From DAIODI01 sp046349255 (GTDB taxonomy: Bacteria; Pseudomonadota; Alphaproteobacteria; Rhizobiales; Aestuariivirgaceae): a stretch of DNA of 64,000 nt. The stretch is taken from assembly GCA_046349255.1 (NCBI GenBank), contig JAXMCR010000002.1:372001-436000 (forward strand), given 5' to 3'. Made by a program: the position numbers and the translations under genes. The number at the start of each line of letters is the position of its first letter. The stretch's first letter is position 1. Positions 27,812-37,089 of this stretch are shown here, piece after piece. Below the pieces are notes generated by a model. That model had not been told where the DNA came from and ran no database searches. It was given only the letters and a program-made list of their open reading frames with translations.

Positions 27812-28871
27812 AGGCAAGGCCCAGCGCCGGCATCGGCGCGACGTCCATCCGCCGCTCCTCTGGGTCCATCACGATCAGAGCAACCGTCGCCGAAAGGTTG
27901 CCGTCGTGCTCCGCGAGCGGCGGGCGCGCGACCGCGTAAGGATAGCCGAAGCGATCGGTCAGTGCGGCTACCACGTCGTCGCGCGCGATGCGCGCCTTCG
28001 GCTTCAGCAGCGTCTCGACGCGCCAGTCGCGGTAAAGGCTGTCCGGATCGCCGGCGAGCCCCATGTCGCGCAGCTTCGTTCGCGCAATCGGACTGATCCA
28101 GTGGTTGGCGTGCACGATGAGCCCGTCCTCGGGCAGGATCTGAAACACCTCGTCCGGAGCGCACTCGAGATCGACGGCGAACCCGTCGCGGTGCGCCACC
28201 ATCATGTTGTTCGATACGGCCTTGGGCGTTGCGATCACCTGCCCGATCGCCAGCGCGAGATGCTCCTGCTCGAGGATCCGCCTGCGGATGAACGGCAGCG
28301 GGATGCCCGGCTGCAGGAAGTCGCGGTCGGAGCGCAGGTAGTTCGCCGAGACCGATATGCCGGCGGCGTTGAAGCCCGAGCGGGCAAGGCCGCCTGCTTC
28401 GGTGAACGTGAGGATGTCCGGCCCGTCGTCACGGCGGATCTTCAGGACGATCGCGGTGTCGGCGCACTGGGCGAGCCAGTCCCACGTCTGCGCGTGGATG
28501 AGCCGGCCGTCGGCGCTGCGGGAAGGGAGCACGACGAGCCCGGTGCAGCCGTCACGCTCCACTTTGCGGGCGGCCTCCGCCACGATCTCGGTGCGCGCGT
28601 TGACGAGCACGATGTCCTCGAGCGCGACTGCTGCGCCCTCGGCGATACCGCGCATCTCCTCGACGAGATCGGGCGCGAACGCTTCGAGCCGCGGCAGATA
28701 GTTCCGTGCAGCGGCGGTCGTGTCGTCCGCGCTCCAGCCGATCGCAGCGAGCCGGCCGCGGTAAAGAGCGACGCTTGCGGCAACGCGCTCGCGGGCGGCT
28801 TCGCCATACGCGCGGCCGCGAGCGAGCGGCGAACCGGCAATCTCGACGAGCGGGAACGCCGCGGCGCTCAC
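27786..28871 (-). CDS. C45-family autoprocessing hydrolase (acyl-CoA:6-APA acyltransferase-like)
   Basis: The protein has 361 aa. The Ntn-hydrolase fold is suggested by the autocleavage context DGCTGL with the nucleophile candidate Cys109, followed by LIHAQTWDW and ILTFTEAGGLARSGFNAAGI, all typical of the AAT/C45 family. Members are processed to two chains and cleave or form amide bonds of acyl amino acids; most bacterial members have no known substrate. It overlaps the GNAT stop by ATGA and follows a GcdH-type dehydrogenase, so an acyl amine or acyl-CoA substrate is plausible. Confidence 0.78.
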   Translation of the reverse strand: MSAAAFPLVEIAGSPLARGRAYGEAARERVAASVALYRGRLAAIGWSADDTTAAARNYLPRLEAFAPDLVEEMRGIAEGAAVALEDIVLVNARTEIVAEAARKVERDGCTGLVVLPSRSADGRLIHAQTWDWLAQCADTAIVLKIRRDDGPDILTFTEAGGLARSGFNAAGISVSANYLRSDRDFLQPGIPLPFIRRRILEQEHLALAIGQVIATPKAVSNNMMVAHRDGFAVDLECAPDEVFQILPEDGLIVHANHWISPIARTKLRDMGLAGDPDSLYRDWRVETLLKPKARIARDDVVAALTDRFGYPYAVARPPLAEHDGNLSATVALIVMDPEERRMDVAPMPALGLAFTRYALTP

Positions 28872-29332
28872 AGCGCCTTTTCCATGAAAACGCAGTAGGG
28901 GTCGTCGGCCGGATAGTCGCCGAACACGCCACAGCGGGCGAAGCCTGCCGCCTCGAAGAAGCGCAGCGCCTCGGGCTGGCGCGTTCCGGTCTCGAGCCTG
29001 ATCGCCGGCAACTGAAGGAGCCGCGCCGCCGTTTCGATCTGCGCCAGCACGATCCGCGACAATCCCTGGCCGCGACTCTCCGGCTTCACGTAGAGGCGCT
29101 TCAGCTCCCCGTAGTCGCCGTCACGGTTGACGAGCGCACCGCAGGCGACGGGCGCGCCCTCACGGCGGATGACGAAGAAGGCGACGTCGGCCCCCGCGAG
29201 GCTGTCGACGTCGAGGATGTGGTTCGATTCCGCCGGGTAGAGCGCAAAAAGGTACGCGTCGAGCTCGCCGAGCAGCGCGCGCACGTCGGCCGCGCGCGGG
29301 TCCTCCCGGGCGATCGCGAAACCGCCGAACAC
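28868..29332 (-). CDS. GNAT-family N-acetyltransferase
   Basis: The protein has 154 aa from a GTG at 29332, the first usable start after the dehydrogenase stop at 29344. The acetyl-CoA motif is YVKPESRGQGLSRIVL, followed by TGTRQPEALRFFEAAGF, and the C-terminus is YPADDPYCVFMEKAL. It lies between gcdH and the C45 hydrolase with tight spacing, so all three are probably one operon. Substrate unknown. Confidence 0.82.
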   Translation of the reverse strand: MFGGFAIAREDPRAADVRALLGELDAYLFALYPAESNHILDVDSLAGADVAFFVIRREGAPVACGALVNRDGDYGELKRLYVKPESRGQGLSRIVLAQIETAARLLQLPAIRLETGTRQPEALRFFEAAGFARCGVFGDYPADDPYCVFMEKAL

Positions 29333-29343
29333 CCCTGGAGACC

Positions 29344-30561
29344 TTACTGGAACGCCTGGATGCCCGTCTGCGCGCGCCCGAGAATCAGCGCGTGAACGTC
29401 GTGCGTGCCCTCGTAGGTGTTCACCGTTTCGAGGTTCACCATGTGGCGGATCACATGGAACTCGTCGGAGATGCCGTTGCCGCCGTGCATGTCGCGGGCA
29501 GCGCGCGCGATCTCGAGCGCCTTGCCGCAGTTGTTGCGCTTCATGAGCGAGATCGCCGGCGGCGCGACGGTGCCGCGCTCCAACCCGCGCCCGAGCGCCA
29601 GCGAGCCCTGGAGGCCGAGCGCGATCTCGGTCTGCATGTCGGCAAGCTTCTTCTGGACGAGCTGGTTGGCGGCGAGCGGCTTGCCGAACTGCTGACGGTC
29701 GAGCGTGTACTGACGCGCCCGGTGCCAGCAGTCTTCCGCGGCGCCCATGGTGCCCCAGGCGATGCCGTAGCGCGCCTTGTTGAGGCAGCCGAACGGGCCG
29801 CCGAGGCCGCGCGCATTCGGCAGCAGCGCGGTCTCCGGCACCACCACACGGTCGAGCACGATCTCGCCCGTGACGGAGGCGCGCAGCGACACCTTCCCCT
29901 CGATCTTCGGCGTCGAGAAACCCTTGGCACCGCGCTCCACGATGAAGCCGTGGATGCCCTCGTCCTCGAGCTTCGCCCAGACCACCGCAAGGTCGGCGAT
30001 CGGCGAATTGGTGATCCACATTTTTGCGCCGGTGAGCTCGTAGCCGCCGCTTATGCGCTTCGCCCGGGTCTTCATGCCGCCGGGATCGGAGCCGGCGTCG
30101 GGCTCGGTCAGGCCGAAGCAGCCGACGAGCTCGCCGGTCGCGAGCTTCGGCAGGTATTTGCGCTTCTGCTCCTCCGTGCCGTAGGCCTCAATCGGATGCA
30201 TGACGAGCGAGTTCTGAACGCTCATGGCCGAACGGTAGCCGGAGTCCACGCGCTCGATCTCGCGCGCGATCAGTCCGTATGCGACGTAGCCCAATCCCGA
30301 ACCGCCGTAGGCCTCGGACGTCATCACGCCGAGGAAGCCCATCTCGCCCATCTCGTTCATGATCTCGCGGTCGAAGCGCTCCGCGCGGAACGCTTCCTTC
30401 ACGCGCGGCAGCAGGCGGTCGGTCGCGAACGCGCGCGCGCTGTCGCGGATCATCCGCTCTTCTTCGGTCAGCTGCGATTCGAGATCGAGCGGGTCCTCCC
30501 AGTTGAACTCGGCGGCAGGCGCCTTCGACACGGGGTGGAGCTTTTCTGCGGGCTGGGCCAT
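29344..30561 (-). CDS. gcdH: Acyl-CoA dehydrogenase, glutaryl-CoA dehydrogenase type
   Basis: The protein has 405 aa. It has the GcdH-style N-terminus (FNWEDPLDLESQLTEEERMIRDSA), the FAD signature GCFGLTEPDAGSDPGGMKTRA and the C-terminal NTYEGTHDVHALILGRAQTG carrying the catalytic Glu. It would oxidise and decarboxylate glutaryl-CoA to crotonyl-CoA in lysine or tryptophan degradation, passing electrons to ETF. On the minus strand a good -10 element TATACT lies about 40 nt before the ATG (plus-strand 30600-30605), without a clear -35. Confidence 0.9.
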   Translation of the reverse strand: MAQPAEKLHPVSKAPAAEFNWEDPLDLESQLTEEERMIRDSARAFATDRLLPRVKEAFRAERFDREIMNEMGEMGFLGVMTSEAYGGSGLGYVAYGLIAREIERVDSGYRSAMSVQNSLVMHPIEAYGTEEQKRKYLPKLATGELVGCFGLTEPDAGSDPGGMKTRAKRISGGYELTGAKMWITNSPIADLAVVWAKLEDEGIHGFIVERGAKGFSTPKIEGKVSLRASVTGEIVLDRVVVPETALLPNARGLGGPFGCLNKARYGIAWGTMGAAEDCWHRARQYTLDRQQFGKPLAANQLVQKKLADMQTEIALGLQGSLALGRGLERGTVAPPAISLMKRNNCGKALEIARAARDMHGGNGISDEFHVIRHMVNLETVNTYEGTHDVHALILGRAQTGIQAFQ

Positions 30562-30643
30562 GACGAACCTCGAAACGGAACGGGATTGCCGTGTTCAATA
30601 GTATAGCGAAAAGGCGAAGTCCAATCGCCCCGGCGCAACGCCG

Positions 30644-32740
30644 CTAGTCGGCCTTGCCGGCGACCAGCAGGCCAAAGGCGTAGACGAGCGCGACCTCCTT
30701 CAGCCGGTCGAAGCGGCCGGGCGATCCGGCGTGCCCCGCCTCCATGCGGGTGTGGAGCAGCACGAGGTTCTCGCTCTCGTTCAGCTCACGGAGCTTTGCC
30801 ACCCACTTCGCCGGCTCCCAGTACATCACGCGCGGGTCGGTGAGGCCGGCGGTGGCGAGGATGTGCGGGTAGCGCGTGCGACGCACGTTGTCGTACGGCG
30901 AATAGGAGGCGATGAGGTCATAGTCCGCGCGCGAGGCGATGGGGTTGCCCCACTCGGGGAACTCCGGCGGCGTCAGCGGCAGCGTGTCGTCGAGCATCGT
31001 GCACAGGGCATCGACGAAGGGCACTTCCGCGATGATGCCGCTGAACAGGTCCGGCGCGAGATTGACGACCGCGCCCATCAGCAGGCCGCCGGCGCTGCCG
31101 CCCTGCGCGACGATGGTGCCGCTGCGGGTGAACCCTTTCGCCACGAGGAACTCGCCGACCGAGACGAAGTCGCGGAACGTGTTCGGTTTCTGCGCGCGCT
31201 TGCCGTCGCGGTACCAGTGGTAGCCCTTGTCCTTGCCGCCGCGGATGTGGGCGATCGCGTAGATGAAGCCGCGATCGACGAGCGACAGGATGTTGGTGTT
31301 GAACGCCGCGGGGATCGTGATGCCGTAGGCGCCGTAGCCGTAGAGCCAAACGGGCGCCGACCCGTCGAGCGGCGTGTCGTTGCGATAGAGCATCGTCACC
31401 GGCACCTGTTCGCCATCGTGCGCAGCCGCGAACAGCCGTCGCGTGGTGTAGGCCCGCGGGTCGTGCCCGGACGGCACTTCCTGCGTCTTGCGCAGCACGC
31501 GCGTGCGCGTGCGGACATCGTAATCGAAGACCTGCGCCGGCGTCGTCATCGAGGAATACGTGAACCGGATCGTCGCCGTGTCGAACTCGTAGCCATCGCT
31601 CAGGCCCAGCGAGTACGCTTCCTCGTCGAACGCGATCGCATGTTCGGCGCCCGTTGCGAGATCGCGCACGACGATGCGAGGCAGGCCATCCTTGCGTTCG
31701 AGACGGATCAGGAAATCCTTGAGCACTGTCGTGGCTAGGATGAGCGTGCCGGGCGCGTGCGGAGCGAGCGTCTTCCAGTGCGCACGGTCGGGCGTCGCGA
31801 TCGGCGCGGTGACGATCTCGAAGTCCTCCGCGCCGCTTGCGTTGGTGAGGATGTAGAGCTGATCGTCGCGCGCCTCGACGGAGTATTCGATCCCCTGCTC
31901 GCGCCTTGCGACCAGCATCGGGCTCGCAGTGAGATCGGCCGCGTCGAGCAGGTGGACCTCCGACGTCTCGTGGTCGTGCGTGTGGATCACGATGAAGCGC
32001 CCGTCGAGCGTCTTGCCGACGCCCAGGAAGAAGCCCGGATCCGTCTCCTCGAAGATCAACGCATCGGCCTCGACCGGCGTGCCGAGCACGTGCCGCATCA
32101 GCTTCGACGGGCGATGGTTCTCGTCGAGCAGGACGTAGAAGAGCGCGCGCGAGTCGGCGGACCAGATGGCCGCCCCGCTCGTGCCCTCGATCACGTCGGG
32201 GAGATCTTCGCCCGTCGCCGCATCGCGCACGCGGATGCGGTAGAGTTCGGAGCCCTTGTCGTCGAAGCTCCATGCGATCAGGCGATGGTCGGGCGAATGA
32301 CCCGTGCCGCCGAAGCGGAAAAAGGCCTGCCCGTTCGCCTCGCGGTTGCCGTCGACGAGCACGCGCTCGTCGCCGCCAGCCCGCGCGGTGCGCACGATCA
32401 GCGGCTGCTGCCCGCCCGTCACGTAGCGGGTGCCGTACGCGTAGGGACCGTCCGGCGAGGGCACGGAGGAATCGTCTTCGCGGATCCGCCCTTTCATCTC
32501 GGCGAAGAGCCGCTCCTGCAACGGACGCGTCCGTTCGAGTTCGGCGTCGCAATAGGCGTTCTCGTCCTCGAGGTGCCGGCGGATGTCGTGCGCGAGGCGT
32601 TCGGGCGAGCGCATCACCTCCTGCCAGTTCTCGGCCTTGAGCCAGGCATAGGGGTCGTGCCGCACGATCCCGTGATGCTCCGACACGCTGTCGCGTTTCG
32701 CCGCGATGGGGGGCGTCGCGACGCCGGTCTTCTTCAACAT
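30644..32740 (-). CDS. ptrB: Oligopeptidase B, S9 family
   Basis: The protein has 698 aa. It has the N-terminal beta-propeller and C-terminal alpha/beta-hydrolase. The catalytic triad is S549 in QGGSAGG, D635 in GLTDPR and H670 in EAGHAG. Acidic residues typical of the substrate site for basic P1 residues lie around the hydrolase entrance. It cleaves small peptides after Arg or Lys in the cytosol. It begins 23 nt before the msrB end on the same strand, so it may be read from the msrB promoter. Confidence 0.93.
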   Translation of the reverse strand: MLKKTGVATPPIAAKRDSVSEHHGIVRHDPYAWLKAENWQEVMRSPERLAHDIRRHLEDENAYCDAELERTRPLQERLFAEMKGRIREDDSSVPSPDGPYAYGTRYVTGGQQPLIVRTARAGGDERVLVDGNREANGQAFFRFGGTGHSPDHRLIAWSFDDKGSELYRIRVRDAATGEDLPDVIEGTSGAAIWSADSRALFYVLLDENHRPSKLMRHVLGTPVEADALIFEETDPGFFLGVGKTLDGRFIVIHTHDHETSEVHLLDAADLTASPMLVARREQGIEYSVEARDDQLYILTNASGAEDFEIVTAPIATPDRAHWKTLAPHAPGTLILATTVLKDFLIRLERKDGLPRIVVRDLATGAEHAIAFDEEAYSLGLSDGYEFDTATIRFTYSSMTTPAQVFDYDVRTRTRVLRKTQEVPSGHDPRAYTTRRLFAAAHDGEQVPVTMLYRNDTPLDGSAPVWLYGYGAYGITIPAAFNTNILSLVDRGFIYAIAHIRGGKDKGYHWYRDGKRAQKPNTFRDFVSVGEFLVAKGFTRSGTIVAQGGSAGGLLMGAVVNLAPDLFSGIIAEVPFVDALCTMLDDTLPLTPPEFPEWGNPIASRADYDLIASYSPYDNVRRTRYPHILATAGLTDPRVMYWEPAKWVAKLRELNESENLVLLHTRMEAGHAGSPGRFDRLKEVALVYAFGLLVAGKAD

Positions 32741-32763
32741 TGGGTACTGCTCGAACGAGTGCT

Positions 32764-33180
32764 TCAGGACGAGGCGCTGTCGTCCTTCGAATCCTTCTCA
32801 AGATCAAGTGCCGTTCCGTTCATGCAGTAGCGCAGGCCCGTCGGCTGCGGGCCGTCCGGAAACACGTGGCCGAGATGGGCATCGCACGAGGCGCAGCGCA
32901 CTTCGGTGCGCACCATCATGTGCGACTTGTCCGTGTGCTCACTGACTGCATCCGACGACACCGGTTCGTAGAACGACGGCCAGCCGGAGCCCGAATTGTA
33001 CTTGGTCTCCGACCGGAACAACGGGGCGCCGCAGACGACGCACTTGTACATCCCGGCCGACTTCTCGCCGTTATACGGGTGAGAGAAGGGGCGCTCGGTG
33101 CCGTGTTGCTGGGTCACATAATGTTGTTCGGGGGTGAGCGCCTTGCGATTTTTTGCAGCTTTTTCATCGGCTTGGGACAT
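32764..33180 (-). CDS. msrB: Peptide-methionine (R)-S-oxide reductase MsrB
   Basis: The protein has 138 aa. Zinc cysteines C47/C50 (CVVC) and C96/C99 (CASC), and the catalytic C119 in RYCMNG, with SGWPSF and HLGHVFPDG. It reduces methionine-R-sulfoxide. Two ATGs are possible: 33186 and 33180. AGGAG sits only 2 nt before the first but 8 nt before the second, so 33180 is preferred. Confidence 0.95.
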   Translation of the reverse strand: MSQADEKAAKNRKALTPEQHYVTQQHGTERPFSHPYNGEKSAGMYKCVVCGAPLFRSETKYNSGSGWPSFYEPVSSDAVSEHTDKSHMMVRTEVRCASCDAHLGHVFPDGPQPTGLRYCMNGTALDLEKDSKDDSASS

Positions 33181-33325
33181 TTTCATTGCTCCTGGTCCGG
33201 CGTGTGAAGCGACTTTAATTGTACAACAGGTCGAGTAATCGCTATGGTTGAAAACACATGAACCACACCGGGAAACTGGGTTGTTAAGCAAGTTTACACA
33301 AGTCCTGCCGACATTTGTCACGGGC

Positions 33326-33331
33326 AGGAGG
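33326..33331 (+). promoter_or_regulatory. Shine-Dalgarno AGGAGG that fixes the start of the DUF2336 gene
   Basis: A perfect AGGAGG lies 9 nt before the GTG at 33341. The frame is open further upstream, to an ATG at 33248, but that start has no ribosome binding site and would place this AGGAGG inside the gene. Confidence 0.6.
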
Positions 33332-33340
33332 GTGATACGG

Positions 33341-36256
33341 GTGGACCGCGTGGCACGGATTGCTGACGCCGTGAACACCTCGGCATCATCGGAAGGCAGT
33401 GACCTGAACGCGAAGACCGAGGGTCCAGGGTCGGAAGGACAGGGTCTTTCCGCCGACGCGTTCCGCTCGCTAGCGCAGAAGCTGAACCCGCGCCCGGCCG
33501 CGCCGCCGCAAGCCCCTCCCCCGCCGCCGGCGAGTACGCCGCCTGCTCCGCCCGTGGTGTCCGCCCCAACCTCCGTTCCCACCGTCGATCCCGCCGCCAC
33601 CCAAGGCATCGGCCGCTGGATGGCGCTCGCTCAGAAGGCGCGCGGCGCAGCACACCAGGCGTCGCCGCCACCCGAATCAACCGCCCCGAACCCACCTGAC
33701 GTGCAGTCGCACGTGTTGCCGCCGCCGACCGCGCCGCCGATGCCGGTTGCCGCCGAGATCGACCGGAACACCGAACCGATCCCGGCGGAGGAATTCCCGG
33801 CCCACCGAATGCAAGACCTCGAGGCGGTGTCTTCCCCGGCGGAAGAGCCGTCGCTGGCGTTCGAGGAACCTGCCACGGCGGAACAGCATGCGACCGTACC
33901 GCTGGAGGCCGCACTTCCAAAACTGCAGGGCATGGAGGCCTCGACCGCGGACGACTCAGCGACCGCGGCGCAGGAGGATGCGCTTCCCGAACCGACGCGC
34001 GTCAATGCCCCAGACCCTGCGCTCGAGGGGTCCCCTCCCGCCGAGCGGGTGACGGATTCGTCCATCGAACGCGATTCGCTGGACGAGGGACCGCTGGCCA
34101 GCGGGTTCGTCCCGGCGAGCCCGCCGTCCCCGGACGTCTCATCGCAGATCCCTCTGCCCGAAGCGGACGTCGACTCGATTGACGATGCGCCGGTCGATGA
34201 GCCGGCGATCGCGTTTGCACCGGACGAATCGGCGGATGCACTCGCGGACACCGCGGCAAATGCCGCAGCGGATCCTCACGACGAAGAACCCGCGATCGAG
34301 GCCGTGCCGCTCGACGCCGCGACGATCGCCGCAGAAGACCTCGATTACTCCAGCGCCAAGCCAGACGAACGATCGCACCAGACGTCATCGACGGACCTCG
34401 CCTCCGACGAACCTGAAACCGTGTCGGCGCATACGGAAGAGGCATTCCTGCCCGACGATCTGGTGGTTCCGGTCGCGGCCGATGCGGTGCCGCCTGCAAA
34501 CACGCTGCCGGCAGACGCGGCGCGAAACCCCCGCCCCGATGAAGACGCCCTCGAGACCGTCGCATCCCTGATCGGCGAAGCGGAAGCCAGCGAGTTAGCC
34601 CCTGCGGCCCACCCGGTACCCGCGGATGCCTCAATCGTCGACCGGCCCGTCGCAGAAGTTCTCCCGGACACGTTTGCCGACCAACGCGAAGCTCAGGCTG
34701 AACCTGCCAGCACGGTTGTTCCGGCGGACCCAGAGCCTCTAACCGCGCAGCAGCCCGAGCCGGAGATCGAGGCCGATCCCGAATCGACGCCCGAACCACA
34801 GCCCGAGTTGCCGATCGATCGGCTCCGGCTTGCCGTGCGCAACGCTGCGCCCCGCTGGATCGAGGCGGCCCCCTCCACGTGGGGTACTGCGGAGCCGGCC
34901 CCCCGCACCGTTGCAACACCGTTCCGCCCTATGCCGGGGCAGCGTGAAGCGGCGGCGCGTCTGCCAGAGGTGGAACTCTTCACGCCGCCGTCGCCGCCTG
35001 CCGTCACCGTCGAAGTGGCCATGCCGTTCCAGCCGTCGGTGCGGCTCACGCCCCTGTCGCGACCCGAGCCGGTTCCTGCCCCCCGGTTGCCGAAGGACGA
35101 ACCGTCTCCCGCGTTCGGTACGGCGCGCAGGGCCGCACCACAACCCACGGCCGAGGAGATCGTCCCCTTTACGCTGCGCCGGCCCGCAAACGAGGCGGAT
35201 GACGGAAGGCGTTCCACGCCGGCGCGCATTGAGAGCCAGGCCGAGGACGCGACGCGCGTCATCCTCGACATCATCACCCTGTCGGGAAGCACCGCGCTGC
35301 CGCAGGAGCGGTCGCTCGCGGTCGACGCGCTCGTCGAACTGCTTCCCGCGCTGCCGGTCGAACAGCTGCGTGCGATCTCGGCACGCATCGCGATCATGGA
35401 GACGCCGCCGCCGCAGGTCGTCTCGTTCCTCGTGCGCTACGCCGACGCGGACGTGGCAGCGCCGATCATCGAGACGTGCAGCGCGCTCACCGACCCGGAC
35501 CTGCTGGGCCTCATCGAGGAAGGCAACGGAACCGTGCTGCGCATGATCGCCCGGCGACGTTCCGTATCGAGCACGGTCAGCGCCCGCCTGGCGGAGACCG
35601 GCAAAGGGCCGGTCCAGCTCGCGCTGGTGCGCAATGCCGGCGCGGCCATCTCCGCCGAGACGTTCGCGACGCTGTGCCGGTTCGCCCGCGCCAACCCGGC
35701 CCTGCACGCGCCGATCGCCACCCGCCCCGACCTGCCGCCGATGGTCGCGTTCGAGCTGTTCTGGTGGGTCGAGGCGGACCTCCGCCGGTACCTGATGACG
35801 CGCTTCCTGGTCGACACCGCAGCCATCGGGCGCATCCTGCGGATCCTGTCGAACGCGCCGGGCCAGATCGGCTTCGCCTACCCGGACGAGCGGGACGTCG
35901 AGTCGTTCGTCGACCTCCTCGCCGGCGGACAGATCGGGTTCGCGACAGAGTGCCTCGCAGGGCTGCTGCGCATCCGGCAGCGGACCGCCAAACGGATGAT
36001 CGAGGATCCGGAAGGGGAAGCACTTGCAGTAGCGCTGAAGTTGTTAGGGATGAACCGCGCCCTGGCAGCCAAGACGATGACGGTGCTTTCCAAAGCAGAT
36101 AACGCCCCGTTACGGTCCGACCGGGACACGCAAGAGTTGCAATCCATCTTCGATTCACTTTCGACCAACAAGGCGCGGGTGCTGGTTACATACTGGGACT
36201 GGGCGTCGTCCTTGGCCGCTGAAGACGAGACCAAGTCGAACTGGAACAGTGACTAA
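33341..36256 (+). CDS. DUF2336 protein with a ~590-residue acidic, Pro/Ala/Glu-rich region
   Basis: The protein has 971 aa from a GTG at 33341 (AGGAGG 9 nt upstream). Roughly residues 20-610 are low-complexity, rich in P, A, E, D and S, with little predicted order and no transmembrane segment. The ~330-residue C-terminal part is a helical DUF2336 domain, a HEAT-like array (ERSLAVDALVELLPALP, VSSTVSARLAETG, ATRPDLPPMVAFELFWW). DUF2336 is common in alphaproteobacteria and of unknown function. It is transcribed divergently from msrB and lies before mucR. The long disordered stretch looks like an intrinsically disordered linker or scaffold, much longer than in the copies I remember. Confidence 0.82.
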   Translation: MDRVARIADAVNTSASSEGSDLNAKTEGPGSEGQGLSADAFRSLAQKLNPRPAAPPQAPPPPPASTPPAPPVVSAPTSVPTVDPAATQGIGRWMALAQKARGAAHQASPPPESTAPNPPDVQSHVLPPPTAPPMPVAAEIDRNTEPIPAEEFPAHRMQDLEAVSSPAEEPSLAFEEPATAEQHATVPLEAALPKLQGMEASTADDSATAAQEDALPEPTRVNAPDPALEGSPPAERVTDSSIERDSLDEGPLASGFVPASPPSPDVSSQIPLPEADVDSIDDAPVDEPAIAFAPDESADALADTAANAAADPHDEEPAIEAVPLDAATIAAEDLDYSSAKPDERSHQTSSTDLASDEPETVSAHTEEAFLPDDLVVPVAADAVPPANTLPADAARNPRPDEDALETVASLIGEAEASELAPAAHPVPADASIVDRPVAEVLPDTFADQREAQAEPASTVVPADPEPLTAQQPEPEIEADPESTPEPQPELPIDRLRLAVRNAAPRWIEAAPSTWGTAEPAPRTVATPFRPMPGQREAAARLPEVELFTPPSPPAVTVEVAMPFQPSVRLTPLSRPEPVPAPRLPKDEPSPAFGTARRAAPQPTAEEIVPFTLRRPANEADDGRRSTPARIESQAEDATRVILDIITLSGSTALPQERSLAVDALVELLPALPVEQLRAISARIAIMETPPPQVVSFLVRYADADVAAPIIETCSALTDPDLLGLIEEGNGTVLRMIARRRSVSSTVSARLAETGKGPVQLALVRNAGAAISAETFATLCRFARANPALHAPIATRPDLPPMVAFELFWWVEADLRRYLMTRFLVDTAAIGRILRILSNAPGQIGFAYPDERDVESFVDLLAGGQIGFATECLAGLLRIRQRTAKRMIEDPEGEALAVALKLLGMNRALAAKTMTVLSKADNAPLRSDRDTQELQSIFDSLSTNKARVLVTYWDWASSLAAEDETKSNWNSD

Positions 36257-36448
36257 AATAATACTTTCTCAAGTCTCAACTGTGGCTCCGCCCCAATATT
36301 TGATGACATTTGGCGGTTCTATTCAATAAGACGCTTGAATATTCGTGGAATCATCGCCATAAGTGCAGTGTCTTTACGCTTGCAACTCGCTCCAATTCAT
36401 ACCCCCGTATGTGATTTAGAGTCCGCGGAGCAGGCAACGAAGAATGGG

Positions 36449-36492
36449 GGACGTCTTGGGACTGCATGATGCCGTTCACGGAAAAGACGTCC
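36449..36492 (+). promoter_or_regulatory. 9-bp inverted repeat in the mucR leader
   Basis: GGACGTCTT at 36449-36457 is repeated in inverse as AAGACGTCC at 36484-36492, with 26 nt between, and ends 34 nt before the mucR ATG. The 270-nt gap 36257-36526 is AT-rich with many T-A steps, the type of DNA MucR/Ros proteins prefer, so either an RNA hairpin or an autoregulatory region is possible. No other gene is seen in the gap. Confidence 0.45.
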
Positions 36493-36526
36493 GTGTCCCT
36501 GAGCGTCGTGAGCTGAGGAAATTCTA

Positions 36527-36934
36527 ATGGAAAGCAAAACTGAACTGGTCGATCTGGCGGCCGATATTGTAGCCGCCTACGTCGGGAACAACGCAGTGCC
36601 GGCAAGTGACCTGCCGAACCTGATCAACGACGTCTACCGGGCGCTCGCCAGCGCCGTGGGGGGCGTCGAGCCGAAGCCGCCGGCGGTAGAGGAAAAGCCC
36701 GCCGTGCCGGTGAAGAAGTCCGTCACGCCCGAGTACATCATCTGTCTCGAGGACGGGAAGAAGTTCAAGTCGCTGAAGCGGCATCTGCGCACGCACTACG
36801 ATCTCACGCCCGAGCAGTACCGCGAGAAGTGGGGCCTGCCGGCGGATTACCCCATGGTTGCGCCGAACTACGCGGAAGCGCGCTCGAACCTTGCCCGCAA
36901 GATGGGCCTCGGCCAGCGCCGCCGCGGCAAGTAA
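36527..36934 (+). CDS. mucR: MucR/Ros-family zinc-finger transcriptional regulator
   Basis: The protein has 135 aa. The Ros-type finger has C73, D76, H86 and H90 (CLEDGKKFKSLKRHLRTH), followed by the LTPEQYREKWGLP helix. The N-terminal ~45 residues form the oligomerisation helix region (LVDLAADIVAAYVGNN). MucR is an H-NS-like regulator of surface polysaccharide, motility and cell-cycle genes in Hyphomicrobiales and usually represses itself. It is followed by a strong terminator and is monocistronic. Confidence 0.97.
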   Translation: MESKTELVDLAADIVAAYVGNNAVPASDLPNLINDVYRALASAVGGVEPKPPAVEEKPAVPVKKSVTPEYIICLEDGKKFKSLKRHLRTHYDLTPEQYREKWGLPADYPMVAPNYAEARSNLARKMGLGQRRRGK

Positions 36935-36956
36935 CGGCAAAGACGAACGCAGTTCG

Positions 36957-36988
36957 AAGGGGTCGCTCCGGCGGCCCCTTTGCTGTTT
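36957..36988 (+). terminator. Rho-independent terminator after mucR
   Basis: The stem AAGGGG-T-CGC pairs with GCG-G-CCCCTT (one T-G wobble) around a TCCG tetraloop, giving 10 bp, and is followed by the T-rich tail TTGCTGTTT. It starts 23 nt after the mucR stop. Confidence 0.8.
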
Positions 36989-37089
36989 CCTGCAAGCTTC
37001 GCGCAAGGCCGCTTGCGGCAAATGCCCGGTCGATTCATAAGATTCGCCAAGGACATCGGTCCGGTCGGCGATTCGCGGATGGAGGGGCC

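Noticed and set aside
30600..30605. TATACT as a full promoter for gcdH
   Set aside because: No acceptable -35 was found at 16-18 nt; noted only in the gcdH entry.
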